A DNA stretch of 10,588 bases from NCBI GenBank assembly GCA_020851615.1, contig JADZCL010000096.1:1-10588 (forward strand), given 5' to 3'. Made by a program: the position numbers and the translations under genes. This document shows, piece by piece, positions 1-6,161 of the stretch. Positions within the stretch are counted from its first letter, which is position 1. Each line of letters begins with the position of its first letter. The stretch comes from Rubrivivax sp. GTDB lineage: Bacteria; Pseudomonadota; Gammaproteobacteria; Burkholderiales; Burkholderiaceae_C. The notes beneath the pieces are model-generated. The model made no database searches. It worked only from the letters and a program-made list of their open reading frames with translations, and was not told where the DNA came from.

Positions 1-8
1 CATTCCCG

Positions 9-25
9 GTTGTCGATGCGACAAC
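9..25. promoter_or_regulatory. Perfect inverted repeat upstream of the substrate-binding protein gene
   Basis: GTTGTCG-ATG-CGACAAC is a perfect 7-bp inverted repeat with a 3-nt centre, ending 10 nt before the GGAGG ribosome binding site of the gene at 48. It could be a stem-loop in the mRNA leader or an operator half-site pair for a dimeric regulator. The window starts too close upstream to show the promoter, so the two cannot be separated. The symmetry is seen directly; the function is inferred. Confidence 0.35.
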
Positions 26-47
26 AAACCTGATCGGAGGTTCGTAC

Positions 48-1187
48 ATGCAAGTCAAGTTCAATGCGATCGTTGGGGCGGCAGTCATCATGCTGGCCGG
101 CACCGCTTACGCGCAGGATCTGGTCGTCAAGATCGGTCACGTAGGCCCCACCAGCGGGGGGATTGCACACCTGGGCAAGGACAACGAGAACGGTGCCCGC
201 CTCGCAATCGATGACCTCAACGCCAAGGGCGTCACCATCGGCGGCAAGAAGGCCAAGTTCGAGCTGCTCGCCGAAGACGATGCGGCCGACCCCAAGCAAG
301 GCACCGCTGCTGCGCAGAAGCTGGTCGACTCCAAGGTCAATGGCGTTGTCGGGCACCTGAATTCGGGCACGACGATTCCAGCCTCGAAGATCTATTCGGA
401 TGCCGGCATCCCGCAGATCAGCCCCTCCGCGACGAACCCCAAGTACACCCGCCAGGGCTACAAGACGGCCTTCCGCGTGGTGGCCGATGACGTGCACCTG
501 GGTGGCACGCTGGGCCGCTACGCCGTGAACACCGCCAAGGCCAAGAGCATCGCGGTCATCGACGATCGTACCGCCTATGGCCAAGGCCTGGCCGACGAGT
601 TCGACAAGGCCGTGAAGGCTGCGGGCGGCAAGATCGTCGGGCGCGAGTTCACCAACGACAAGGCGACCGACTTCACCGCCATCCTGACCGCCATCAAGGC
701 CAAGAAGCCCGACCTCATCTTCTACGGCGGCATGGACGCGGTGGCCGGTCCCATGCTGCGCCAGATGAAGCAACTGGGCATCAATGCCAAGTTCTTCGGT
801 GGGGATGGCATCTGCACGGCTGAGCTGCCCAAGCTGGCGCAGGATGGCCTGGCCGACGACCAGGTCGTGTGCGCCGAGGCCGGTGGCGTCGAGGGCGAGT
901 ACAAGAAGGCCGAGGCCGACTTCAATGCCCGCTACGAGAAGAAGTTCGGCACCAACGTCAAGCTCTACGCGCCTTACGTGTATGACGCCGTCAACGTGAT
1001 GGTCGCTGCGATGGTCAAAGCCGGCTCGGCCGACCCGGCCAAGTACCTGCCCGAGCTGCACAAGATCAGCTACGACGGCGTGACCGGCAAGATCGCCTTC
1101 GACAACAAGGGCGACATCAAGAACGGTGCGCTGACGCTCTACACCTTCAAGGGCGGCCAGCGCTCGCAAATCGCGATCGTGCGCTGA
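48..1187 (+). CDS. Branched-chain amino acid/amide ABC transporter periplasmic substrate-binding protein (LivK-like)
   Basis: This 379-residue periplasmic receptor should capture a branched-chain amino acid or a related amide and deliver it to a HAAT-family ABC permease. The ATG at 48 has a GGAGG at 36-40 with a 7-nt spacer, so the start is secure. Residues 1-22 form a signal peptide: K4, a hydrophobic core, and an A-Y-A cleavage motif before Q23-D24. The mature part is one type I periplasmic binding fold (about 25-365). LivK-like landmarks include IGHVGPTSG near the N-terminus, the SPSATNP segment, the YGQGLADEF hinge-side motif and the FYGGMDAVAG segment. C256 and C275 are the only cysteines I noticed and could form a disulfide. 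No permease or ATPase gene follows: terminator-like hairpins and a convergent tRNA come next. The receptor is therefore an orphan or the last gene of an operon lying to the left. The exact ligand cannot be read from the sequence, and such paralogues are numerous in Burkholderiales. Confidence 0.93.
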   Translation: MQVKFNAIVGAAVIMLAGTAYAQDLVVKIGHVGPTSGGIAHLGKDNENGARLAIDDLNAKGVTIGGKKAKFELLAEDDAADPKQGTAAAQKLVDSKVNGVVGHLNSGTTIPASKIYSDAGIPQISPSATNPKYTRQGYKTAFRVVADDVHLGGTLGRYAVNTAKAKSIAVIDDRTAYGQGLADEFDKAVKAAGGKIVGREFTNDKATDFTAILTAIKAKKPDLIFYGGMDAVAGPMLRQMKQLGINAKFFGGDGICTAELPKLAQDGLADDQVVCAEAGGVEGEYKKAEADFNARYEKKFGTNVKLYAPYVYDAVNVMVAAMVKAGSADPAKYLPELHKISYDGVTGKIAFDNKGDIKNGALTLYTFKGGQRSQIAIVR

Positions 1188-1198
1188 GCCGATCGCAC

Positions 1199-1226
1199 GC
1201 TTGCTGCGCCGTGCGGCGCAGCAAGC
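1199..1226. terminator. Strong 12-bp hairpin after the substrate-binding protein gene
   Basis: GCTTGCTGCGCC pairs perfectly with GGCGCAGCAAGC around a GTGC loop, beginning 12 nt after the TGA of the upstream gene. There is no U-tract after it on the + strand, so alone it is more likely a 3'-end stabilising hairpin or half of a compound terminator with the hairpin at 1233-1260. The pairing is seen directly; the role is inferred. Confidence 0.5.
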
Positions 1227-1232
1227 ACGAAG

Positions 1233-1260
1233 AACAAGGGGCGCCGCGGCGCCCCTTGTT
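1233..1260. terminator. Bidirectional terminator-like palindrome between convergent transcripts
   Basis: The 28 nt from AACAAGGGG to CCCCTTGTT are fully self-complementary (centre CGCCGCGGCG), giving about 12 bp with a small loop. The arms are A-rich on the left and T-rich on the right (CCCCTTGTT), the form expected of a GC-rich intrinsic terminator usable from either side. It lies between the + strand transport gene (ends 1187) and the 3' end of the - strand tRNA-Ser (1270), so it can end both transcripts. The T-run is short and interrupted by G, so efficiency is uncertain. Confidence 0.65.
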
Positions 1261-1269
1261 GCGTGTGCG

Positions 1270-1360
1270 TGGCGGAGGGAGCGGGATTCGAACCCGCGGT
1301 GGGCTGTTAACCCACACACGCTTTCCAGGCGTGCGACTTAAACCACTCATCCATCCCTCC
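1270..1360 (-). tRNA. tRNA-Ser(GGA), CCA end encoded
   Basis: On the minus strand the 91-nt cloverleaf is complete. The acceptor stem is GGAGGGA/TCCCTCC with G discriminator and encoded CCA. The anticodon stem is CACGC/GCGTG with loop CTGGAAA (anticodon GGA at 1326-1324, reading UCC/UCU). The long type II variable arm (GTGGG/CCCAC) is typical of tRNA-Ser, and the T arm is GCGGG-TTCGAAT-CCCGC. G at the discriminator and the long arm fit seryl-tRNA synthetase recognition. The qmcA stop lies about 50 nt upstream, so the tRNA could be processed from the nfeD-qmcA transcript. A TAGAAT at 1415-1410 is a possible -10 of its own, but I see no convincing -35. The palindrome at 1233-1260 lies just downstream and can serve as terminator. 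Confidence 0.97.
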
Positions 1361-1412
1361 GCAGGGATCACTGCGGCCAGCTGGCAGACAGCACGCAGGT
1401 GAACTGCGAATT

Positions 1413-2345
1413 CTAGCGGCTGGAGGGAGTGTCTGCCCCCACCGCTGCAGGCCTGACCAGCGCCATCGCGCTGCCGATCAGGGCGGCCACCTCGGTCAGG
1501 TTGCCAGGCACGATCATGGTGTTGTTCTTCTGGGCCAGCTGGGCATAGGCCTCGACGGCCTTCTCGGCCACCTTGAGTTGCACGGCCTGCTCTCCGCCTG
1601 GGGCACGGATGGCGTCGGCGACCTGCCGGATCGCGTGCGCGCTGGCGTCGGCCACGGCGATGATGGCGTTGGCTTCGCCTTGTGCCTTGTTGATCTCGGC
1701 CTGCTTCTCGCCTTCGGAGCGGGCGATGAAGGCTTCGCGCTCGCCGGTGGCGATGTTGATCTGCTCCTGTCGCCGCCCTTCGGAGGCTGCGATGAGCGCG
1801 CGCTTCTCGCGCTCTGCGGTGATCTGGGCCTGCATCGCGCGCAGGATCTCCGCAGGTGGCGTGAGATCCTTGATCTCGTAGCGCAACACCTTCACGCCCC
1901 AGTTCAGCGCCGCCTCGTCCAGCGCGGCAACGACGCTGGCGTTGATGATGTCGCGTTCCTCGAACGTCTTGTCCAGCTCCATGCGGCCGATCACGCTGCG
2001 CAGCGTCGTCTGCGCCAGCTGCGTGATGGCGATGATGTAGTCGCTGCTGCCGTAGCTGGCACGCATGGGATCGGTGACCTGGAAGAAGAGGACGCCGTCG
2101 ACCTGCAGCTGCGTGTTGTCCTTGGTGATGCAGACCTGGCTGGGCACATCCAGCGGCACCTCCTTGAGCGAGTGCCGATAGGCCACGCGCTCGATGAAGG
2201 GGACGAGGAACTTCAGCCCCGGGGTGAGCGTGCGGTCGTACTTGCCCAGGCGTTCGACCACCCAGGCGTGCTGCTGCGGCACGATCTTGAAGGTGCGCGC
2301 CACGAAGACGAGCGCGATGACGGCGATGATGAGAACGACTTCCAT
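1413..2345 (-). CDS. qmcA: SPFH/stomatin-like membrane protein (paraslipin, QmcA family)
   Basis: This is a membrane scaffold protein of the SPFH (stomatin/prohibitin/flotillin) family, thought to form large oligomers in membrane microdomains and to act in membrane protein quality control. I place the start at the ATG at 2345-2343 (310 residues, MEVVLIIAV...). A GAGGAG overlapping the upstream TGA sits 9 nt before it, whereas the upstream in-frame TTG at 2354 directly abuts that motif and would have no spacer. One N-terminal membrane segment (about 2-16) is followed by the SPFH domain (about 17-175, with VPQQHAWVVERLGKY and the GLKFLVPFIERV stretch). A long Ala/Glu/Gln-rich coiled coil follows (about 175-260, with QAQITAEREKRA and EGEKQAEINKAQGEA), then a short C-terminal tail. 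The ATG is 13 nt after the nfeD stop, so the two are translationally close and surely cotranscribed. SPFH-NfeD pairing is a well-known conserved arrangement. Precise substrates are unknown. Confidence 0.93.
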   Translation of the reverse strand: MEVVLIIAVIALVFVARTFKIVPQQHAWVVERLGKYDRTLTPGLKFLVPFIERVAYRHSLKEVPLDVPSQVCITKDNTQLQVDGVLFFQVTDPMRASYGSSDYIIAITQLAQTTLRSVIGRMELDKTFEERDIINASVVAALDEAALNWGVKVLRYEIKDLTPPAEILRAMQAQITAEREKRALIAASEGRRQEQINIATGEREAFIARSEGEKQAEINKAQGEANAIIAVADASAHAIRQVADAIRAPGGEQAVQLKVAEKAVEAYAQLAQKNNTMIVPGNLTEVAALIGSAMALVRPAAVGADTPSSR

Positions 2346-2358
2346 ACCCGGCAACTCC

Positions 2359-2817
2359 TCAGTGTGTGGCCTGACTGGTCTCTCGTCTCGACGGCTCGAG
2401 GATGAGCTCGTTGCCCTCGATGGCGACGATCGTATGCGGGCCGGGTGCCGACGGCGCTGCGGGTGCCAGGCGCGCGCTCCATCCGGCGCCGCGGTGTTGC
2501 ACGCGCGTGTGGCCTTGCGCGTTCCACGCCTGCACCATGACCTGCTCGCCGATGTCGAGGTTGGCGTCGCGATTGCGCTGCACCGGCGCTGATCGCGGCG
2601 CGCTGGCGCGCCGGTAATGCCAGATGGCCGTGGCGCCGGCGCCCACCAAGGAGGCGATGGCGATCTGCGCCGTCACCGGCGTACCGGCGTGCGCGGCCAG
2701 CGCACCGGCGGCGCAGCCCAGGGCGAGCATGAGAAGGTAGAAGGTGCCGCTGAGCAGTTCGGCAAGCACCAGGAGCCCAGCTGTCAGCCACCACCACGTG
2801 GACGCACTCCAGTCCAT
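2359..2817 (-). CDS. nfeD: NfeD-like membrane protein, short form with OB-fold domain
   Basis: This 152-residue integral membrane protein is the usual genetic partner of SPFH proteins. It is believed to bind and modulate the stomatin-like oligomer encoded next to it. The ATG at 2817-2815 has a GGAGG 5 nt upstream, which settles the start. After a Trp-rich N-terminus (WWWLTAG), hydrophobic segments lie at about 9-40 and 45-66. From about 80 to 147 a soluble region (IGEQVMVQAWNAQGHTRVQHRGAGWSAR ending in TIVAIEGNELILEP) fits the OB-fold of NfeD proteins. The N-terminal ClpP-like protease domain of long NfeD proteins is absent, as expected for the short class. It is first gene of the pair with qmcA, whose ribosome binding site overlaps this gene's TGA. 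A possible promoter lies in the divergent region upstream (2818-2885). Confidence 0.9.
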   Translation of the reverse strand: MDWSASTWWWLTAGLLVLAELLSGTFYLLMLALGCAAGALAAHAGTPVTAQIAIASLVGAGATAIWHYRRASAPRSAPVQRNRDANLDIGEQVMVQAWNAQGHTRVQHRGAGWSARLAPAAPSAPGPHTIVAIEGNELILEPSRRETSQATH

Positions 2818-2846
2818 TCTTGCCTCCAGCGCGCATTGCGCGCGCG

Positions 2847-2889
2847 GCGCAGTGTAGCCAGTGCGCCACGCGCTGCGCCTACACTCCGC
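2847..2889. repeat. Interrupted inverted repeat with mirrored TACACT elements in the divergent nfeD / decarboxylase region
   Basis: GCGCAGTGTAG (2847-2857) is matched at 10 of 11 positions by the reverse complement of CTACACTCCGC (2879-2889), with 21 nt between. Each arm contains TACACT reading outward, a 4/6 match to the -10 consensus. The left would drive nfeD (about 27 nt leader) and the right the decarboxylase (about 70 nt leader). No good -35 accompanies either, so it may instead be an operator. The symmetry is seen; the function is inferred. Confidence 0.35.
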
Positions 2890-2963
2890 GCCTTTGCGGG
2901 GCTACGCAGTGGCCCGCATGCCTGCGGTACACCCGCTTTCCCTTCGATCAGGGCCTGGATTCG

Positions 2964-5219
2964 ATGCTGCGCTTTCGCTTCCCCATCGTCATCATCGACG
3001 AGGACTACCGCTCCGAGAACACCTCGGGTTTCGGCATCCGCGCACTCGCGGCGGCGATCGAGAAGGAGGGCTTCGAGGTCGTTGGCGCCACCAGCTACGG
3101 CGACCTCGCACAGTTCGCCCAGCAGCAGAGCCGGGCCAGCGCCTTCATCCTCTCGATCGACGACGAGGAGTTCACCACCGGTCCCGAACTTGCCCCGGCC
3201 GTGCTGAACCTGCGCCAGTTCATCGAGGAGATCCGCTTCAAGAACGCCGAGATCCCGATCTACATCTACGGCGAGACGCGTACCAGCCAGCACATCCCCA
3301 ACGACGTCCTGCGCGAACTGCACGGCTTCATCCACATGTTCGAGGACACGCCGGAGTTCGTCGCCCGGCACATCATCCGCGAGGCCAGGAGCTATCTCGA
3401 CGGCCTGGCGCCGCCCTTCTTCAAGGCGTTGATGGATTATGCGCAGGACGGCTCCTACAGCTGGCACTGCCCCGGCCACAGTGGCGGCGTCGCGTTCCTG
3501 AAGAGCCCTGTGGGGCAGATGTTCCACCAGTTCTTCGGCGAGAACATGCTGCGCGCAGACGTCTGCAACGCCGTCGAGGAGCTGGGCCAGTTGCTCGACC
3601 ACACCGGCCCGGTGGCCGCCAGCGAACGCAACGCCGCGCGCATCTTCAACGCCGACCACTGCTTCTTCGTCACCAACGGCACCAGCACCAGCAACAAGAT
3701 GGTCTGGCATCACACGGTGGCGCCCGGCGATGTGGTGGTGGTCGACCGCAACTGCCACAAGTCCATCCTGCACAGCATCATCATCACCGGGGCGGTGCCG
3801 GTGTTCCTCACCCCCACGCGCAACCACCACGGCATCATCGGGCCCATCCCGCAGGCCGAATTCAGCCGCGCGGCGATCGAGCGCAAGATCAGGGCCAACC
3901 CGCTGCTGGCCGGCGTCGATGCGAAGAAGGTGCGCCCGCGCATCCTCACGCTCACGCAGAGCACCTACGACGGCGTGCTCTACAACACCGAGACCATCAA
4001 GCATGGCCTGGACGGCTACATCGACAACCTGCACTTCGACGAGGCCTGGCTGCCGCACGCGGCCTTTCATCGTTTCTACAGCTGCTTCCATGCGATGGGC
4101 AAGAACCGCCCGCGGCCCAAGCAACAGATGGTGTGGGCGACGCAGAGCACGCACAAGCTGCTGGCCGGTCTGAGCCAGGCCAGTCAGGTGCTGGTGCAGG
4201 ACGCGCGCGAGGTCAGGCTCGACCGCCACCTCTTCAACGAGGCCTTCCTGATGCACACCAGCACCAGCCCGCAGTACGCGATCATCGCCAGCTGCGATGT
4301 CGCTGCGGCGATGATGGAGGCTCCGGGCGGCCGCGCGTTGGTGGAGGAGAGCCTCCTCGAGTCGCTGGACTTCCGCCGCGCCATGCGCAAGGTCGAGAAG
4401 GACTACGGGCGCGACTGGTGGTTCAAGGTCTGGGGGCCCGAGAAGCTGGCGCCTGAGGGCATCGGCAAGAGCAGCGACTGGGTGCTCGAGGCGAACGCGC
4501 GCTGGCACGGCTTCGGTGCGCTGGCACCCGGGTTCAACATGCTCGACCCGATCAAGTGCACCATCGTCACGCCCGGACTCAACCTGTCGGGCCGCTTCGC
4601 GAAGACGGGCATCCCGGCGGCCATCGTCACCAAGTTCCTGGCCGAGCACGGTATCGTGGTCGAGAAGACGGGCCTGTACTCGTTCTTCATCATGTTCACC
4701 ATCGGCATCACCAAGGGCCGCTGGAACACGATGCTGACGGCCCTGCAGCAGTTCAAGGACGACTACGACAAGAACGCGCCGATGTGGCGCATCCTGCCCG
4801 AGTTCTGTGCGGCCCATCCCCGCTACGAGCGCATGGGCCTGCGCGACCTCTGCCAGGCGATCCACCAGGCCTATGCCGAAGGCGACATCGCGCGGCTGAC
4901 GACCGAGATGTACCTCTCGGACCTGCAGCCGGTGATGAAACCCAGCGACGCCTTCGCCCACATCGCCCACCGCACGACCGAGCGCGTGCCGATCGACGAG
5001 CTGGAGGGCCGCGTCACGACGGCACTGCTGACGCCCTATCCACCCGGCATTCCGTTGCTGATCCCGGGCGAGCGCTTCAATCGCCGCATCGTCGAGTACT
5101 TGCGCTTCGCGCGCCGCTTCAACGAGGCCTTCCCGGGTTTCGACACCGACGTGCACGGGCTGGTCGGCGAGAGCCCCGACGGCACGCCGGGCTACTTCGT
5201 CGACTGCGTCCGGGCCTGA
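2964..5219 (+). CDS. Orn/Lys/Arg decarboxylase, PLP-dependent fold type I (lysine or arginine decarboxylase type)
   Basis: This enzyme removes the alpha-carboxyl of a basic amino acid, giving cadaverine, agmatine or putrescine for polyamine supply or acid resistance in the cytoplasm. I choose the ATG at 2964 (751 residues, MLRFRFPIVIIDED). It matches where AdiA/LdcI relatives begin and has a weak AGGG 10 nt upstream. The frame is open 144 nt further left but that stretch resembles nothing in the family. Domains are an N-terminal wing (about 5-135), the PLP major domain (about 150-600) and the C-terminal domain (about 610-750). Key residues are H265 (in DRNCHKS, stacks on PLP), D359 (in FDEAW, ring nitrogen) and K398 (in STHKLL, Schiff base). 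The C-terminal PYPPGIP and FPGFDTDVHG motifs are intact. The length is near E. coli AdiA (755) and a little above LdcI (715). FDEAW is AdiA-like, while VVEKTG (E567-G570) and TDVHG are LdcI-like, so the substrate is unresolved. No adiC- or cadB-type antiporter is adjacent. It converges on fabI with a 16-nt gap. Confidence 0.93.
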   Translation: MLRFRFPIVIIDEDYRSENTSGFGIRALAAAIEKEGFEVVGATSYGDLAQFAQQQSRASAFILSIDDEEFTTGPELAPAVLNLRQFIEEIRFKNAEIPIYIYGETRTSQHIPNDVLRELHGFIHMFEDTPEFVARHIIREARSYLDGLAPPFFKALMDYAQDGSYSWHCPGHSGGVAFLKSPVGQMFHQFFGENMLRADVCNAVEELGQLLDHTGPVAASERNAARIFNADHCFFVTNGTSTSNKMVWHHTVAPGDVVVVDRNCHKSILHSIIITGAVPVFLTPTRNHHGIIGPIPQAEFSRAAIERKIRANPLLAGVDAKKVRPRILTLTQSTYDGVLYNTETIKHGLDGYIDNLHFDEAWLPHAAFHRFYSCFHAMGKNRPRPKQQMVWATQSTHKLLAGLSQASQVLVQDAREVRLDRHLFNEAFLMHTSTSPQYAIIASCDVAAAMMEAPGGRALVEESLLESLDFRRAMRKVEKDYGRDWWFKVWGPEKLAPEGIGKSSDWVLEANARWHGFGALAPGFNMLDPIKCTIVTPGLNLSGRFAKTGIPAAIVTKFLAEHGIVVEKTGLYSFFIMFTIGITKGRWNTMLTALQQFKDDYDKNAPMWRILPEFCAAHPRYERMGLRDLCQAIHQAYAEGDIARLTTEMYLSDLQPVMKPSDAFAHIAHRTTERVPIDELEGRVTTALLTPYPPGIPLLIPGERFNRRIVEYLRFARRFNEAFPGFDTDVHGLVGESPDGTPGYFVDCVRA

Positions 5220-5235
5220 CGCCGGCGCATGCCGC

Positions 5236-6018
5236 TCAGTCGATGTCGGCGATCGCCACCTGGCTGAAGCCGCCGTCGACGTAGACGATCTCGGCGCTGA
5301 TCCCGCTGGCGAGGTCGGACAGCAGGAAGGCAGCGGCGTTGCCCACATCGTCGATCGTGATCGCACGGCGGATCGGGGTCATCGCGGCAAACGATGACAG
5401 CAGCTTGCCGAAGTCCTTGATGCCCGAGGCAGCCAGCGTCTTGATCGGGCCGGCGGAGATGCCGTTGACGCGGATGCCGCGCTTGCCCAGATCGGCGGCC
5501 AGGAAGCGCACGCTGGCTTCGAGCGACGCCTTGGCCAGCCCCATCGTGTTGTAGTGCGGCACGGCGCGCAGCGCGCCCAGGTAGGACAGCGTGAGCAATG
5601 CCGAACCCGGGCGCAGGCGGGGCAACGCCGCCTTGGCCAGGGCGGGGAAGCTGTAGGCGGAAATGTCGTGCGCGACGCGAAAGCCCTCACGCGAGAGGCC
5701 ATCGAGGAACTCGCCGGCGATGGCTTCACGCGGGGCGAAGGCGATGGCATGCACGAGGCCATCGAAACCATCCCACGACGCACCGAGTTGCTCGAAGAGG
5801 CGCTCGATCTGCATGTCGTCGCCGACATCACATTCGAACACCAGGTCCGTGTCGAACTCGCGACCGAATTCGAGGCTGCGCTCACGAAAGCGCTCACCGA
5901 CATAGCTCAGCGCGATCTCGGCACCCTCGCGCCGGCAGGCGCGGGCGATGCCGTAGGCGATCGAGCGGTTGGACAGGACGCCGGTGATCAGGAGGCGCTT
6001 GCCAGCGAGAAAACCCAT
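5236..6018 (-). CDS. fabI: Enoyl-[acyl-carrier-protein] reductase (NADH), FabI
   Basis: FabI performs the last step of each fatty-acid elongation cycle, reducing trans-2-enoyl-ACP with NADH in the cytosol; it is the target of triclosan and diazaborines. The ATG at 6018-6016 has GGAG 5 nt upstream and gives the family-typical MGFLAGKR start; an in-frame codon at 6060 would add 14 residues without support. The 260-residue product aligns with E. coli FabI without gaps as far as I can follow. It has the cofactor-binding TGVLSNRSIAYGIA, the Tyr-(X)6-Lys signature Y156/K163, Y146, M159 and F203, and the SAGPIKTLAASGIK loop. The odd point is position 93: the usual SIGFAP reads AIAFAP here, so Gly93 is Ala (codon GCC at 5742-5740). 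The gene is monocistronic in this window, divergent from the rimP operon and tail-to-tail with the decarboxylase. Confidence 0.96.
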   Translation of the reverse strand: MGFLAGKRLLITGVLSNRSIAYGIARACRREGAEIALSYVGERFRERSLEFGREFDTDLVFECDVGDDMQIERLFEQLGASWDGFDGLVHAIAFAPREAIAGEFLDGLSREGFRVAHDISAYSFPALAKAALPRLRPGSALLTLSYLGALRAVPHYNTMGLAKASLEASVRFLAADLGKRGIRVNGISAGPIKTLAASGIKDFGKLLSSFAAMTPIRRAITIDDVGNAAAFLLSDLASGISAEIVYVDGGFSQVAIADID

Positions 6019-6050
6019 GTCGGCTCCGATTCGATTCTGCAACCCGCGGC

Positions 6051-6079
6051 ATTGTGTCATGCGCGGCTGACCGCTTGAA
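6051..6079 (-). promoter_or_regulatory. Candidate fabI promoter
   Basis: On the minus strand TTCAAG (6079-6074) and CACAAT (6056-6051, 4/6 match) are separated by 17 nt, placing a start site near 6044, about 26 nt before the fabI ATG. The -35 is poor (3/6) and overlaps the -35 of the opposite rimP operon promoter. This is the best candidate I see, but it is weak. Confidence 0.35.
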
Positions 6080-6104
6080 GCGACAGGAAGAGCGGAGCTA
6101 TAAT
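6075..6104 (+). promoter_or_regulatory. Strong sigma70-type promoter of the rimP-nusA-infB operon
   Basis: TTGAAG (6075-6080) and a perfect TATAAT (6099-6104) are separated by 18 nt. Transcription would begin near 6110-6112. It is the only near-consensus promoter I noticed in the window and it points at rimP. Nothing else lies on the + strand between it and rimP, so it should serve the whole operon. Confidence 0.8.
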
Positions 6105-6132
6105 GCGCGCTTTCCCGGGTAAGCGGCGTGCG

Positions 6133-6161
6133 TGGGCGGAATCTTCCAGCCCATTTTTTTT
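6133..6161 (+). terminator. Intrinsic terminator / putative attenuator in the rimP operon leader
   Basis: TGGGCGGA (6133-6140) pairs with TCC-A-GCCCA (6145-6153) with one bulged A and an ATCT loop. Eight uninterrupted T follow (6154-6161). This is a canonical Rho-independent terminator. It begins only about 22 nt after the predicted start of the operon promoter and lies about 190 nt before rimP. No + strand gene precedes it, so it can only act on the operon's own transcript and releases a leader RNA of roughly 50 nt. Leader terminators and NusA autoregulation are known for the E. coli counterpart operon, and a predicted rimP-leader attenuator family has been described in other bacteria. I cannot identify a clean competing antiterminator pairing. 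CCCGGGT occurs on both flanks (6114-6120 and 6169-6175) and could pair across the hairpin. Confidence 0.75.

Noticed and set aside
1578..2405. A 275-codon + strand open frame opposite qmcA
   Set aside because: The minus strand encodes an intact SPFH protein with a good ribosome binding site; the + strand product is Asp/Leu/Arg-rich shadow sequence.
2820..2963. Extending the decarboxylase upstream to an in-frame start at 2820
   Set aside because: The extra 48 residues are Cys/Arg/Pro-rich with no family resemblance and would cover the whole divergent promoter region; the ATG at 2964 fits the family N-terminus.
5220..5235. CGGC-GCAT-GCCG hairpin between the convergent decarboxylase and fabI genes
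   Set aside because: There are only 4 bp and no T-tract on either strand; too weak to call a terminator.
2784..5366. A very long open frame (about 860 codons) on the minus strand opposite the decarboxylase
   Set aside because: The + strand frame has unmistakable decarboxylase motifs. The antisense frame is His/Val/Arg/Leu/Asp-rich without recognisable domains, as expected from GC-biased third positions, and also runs into nfeD and fabI DNA.
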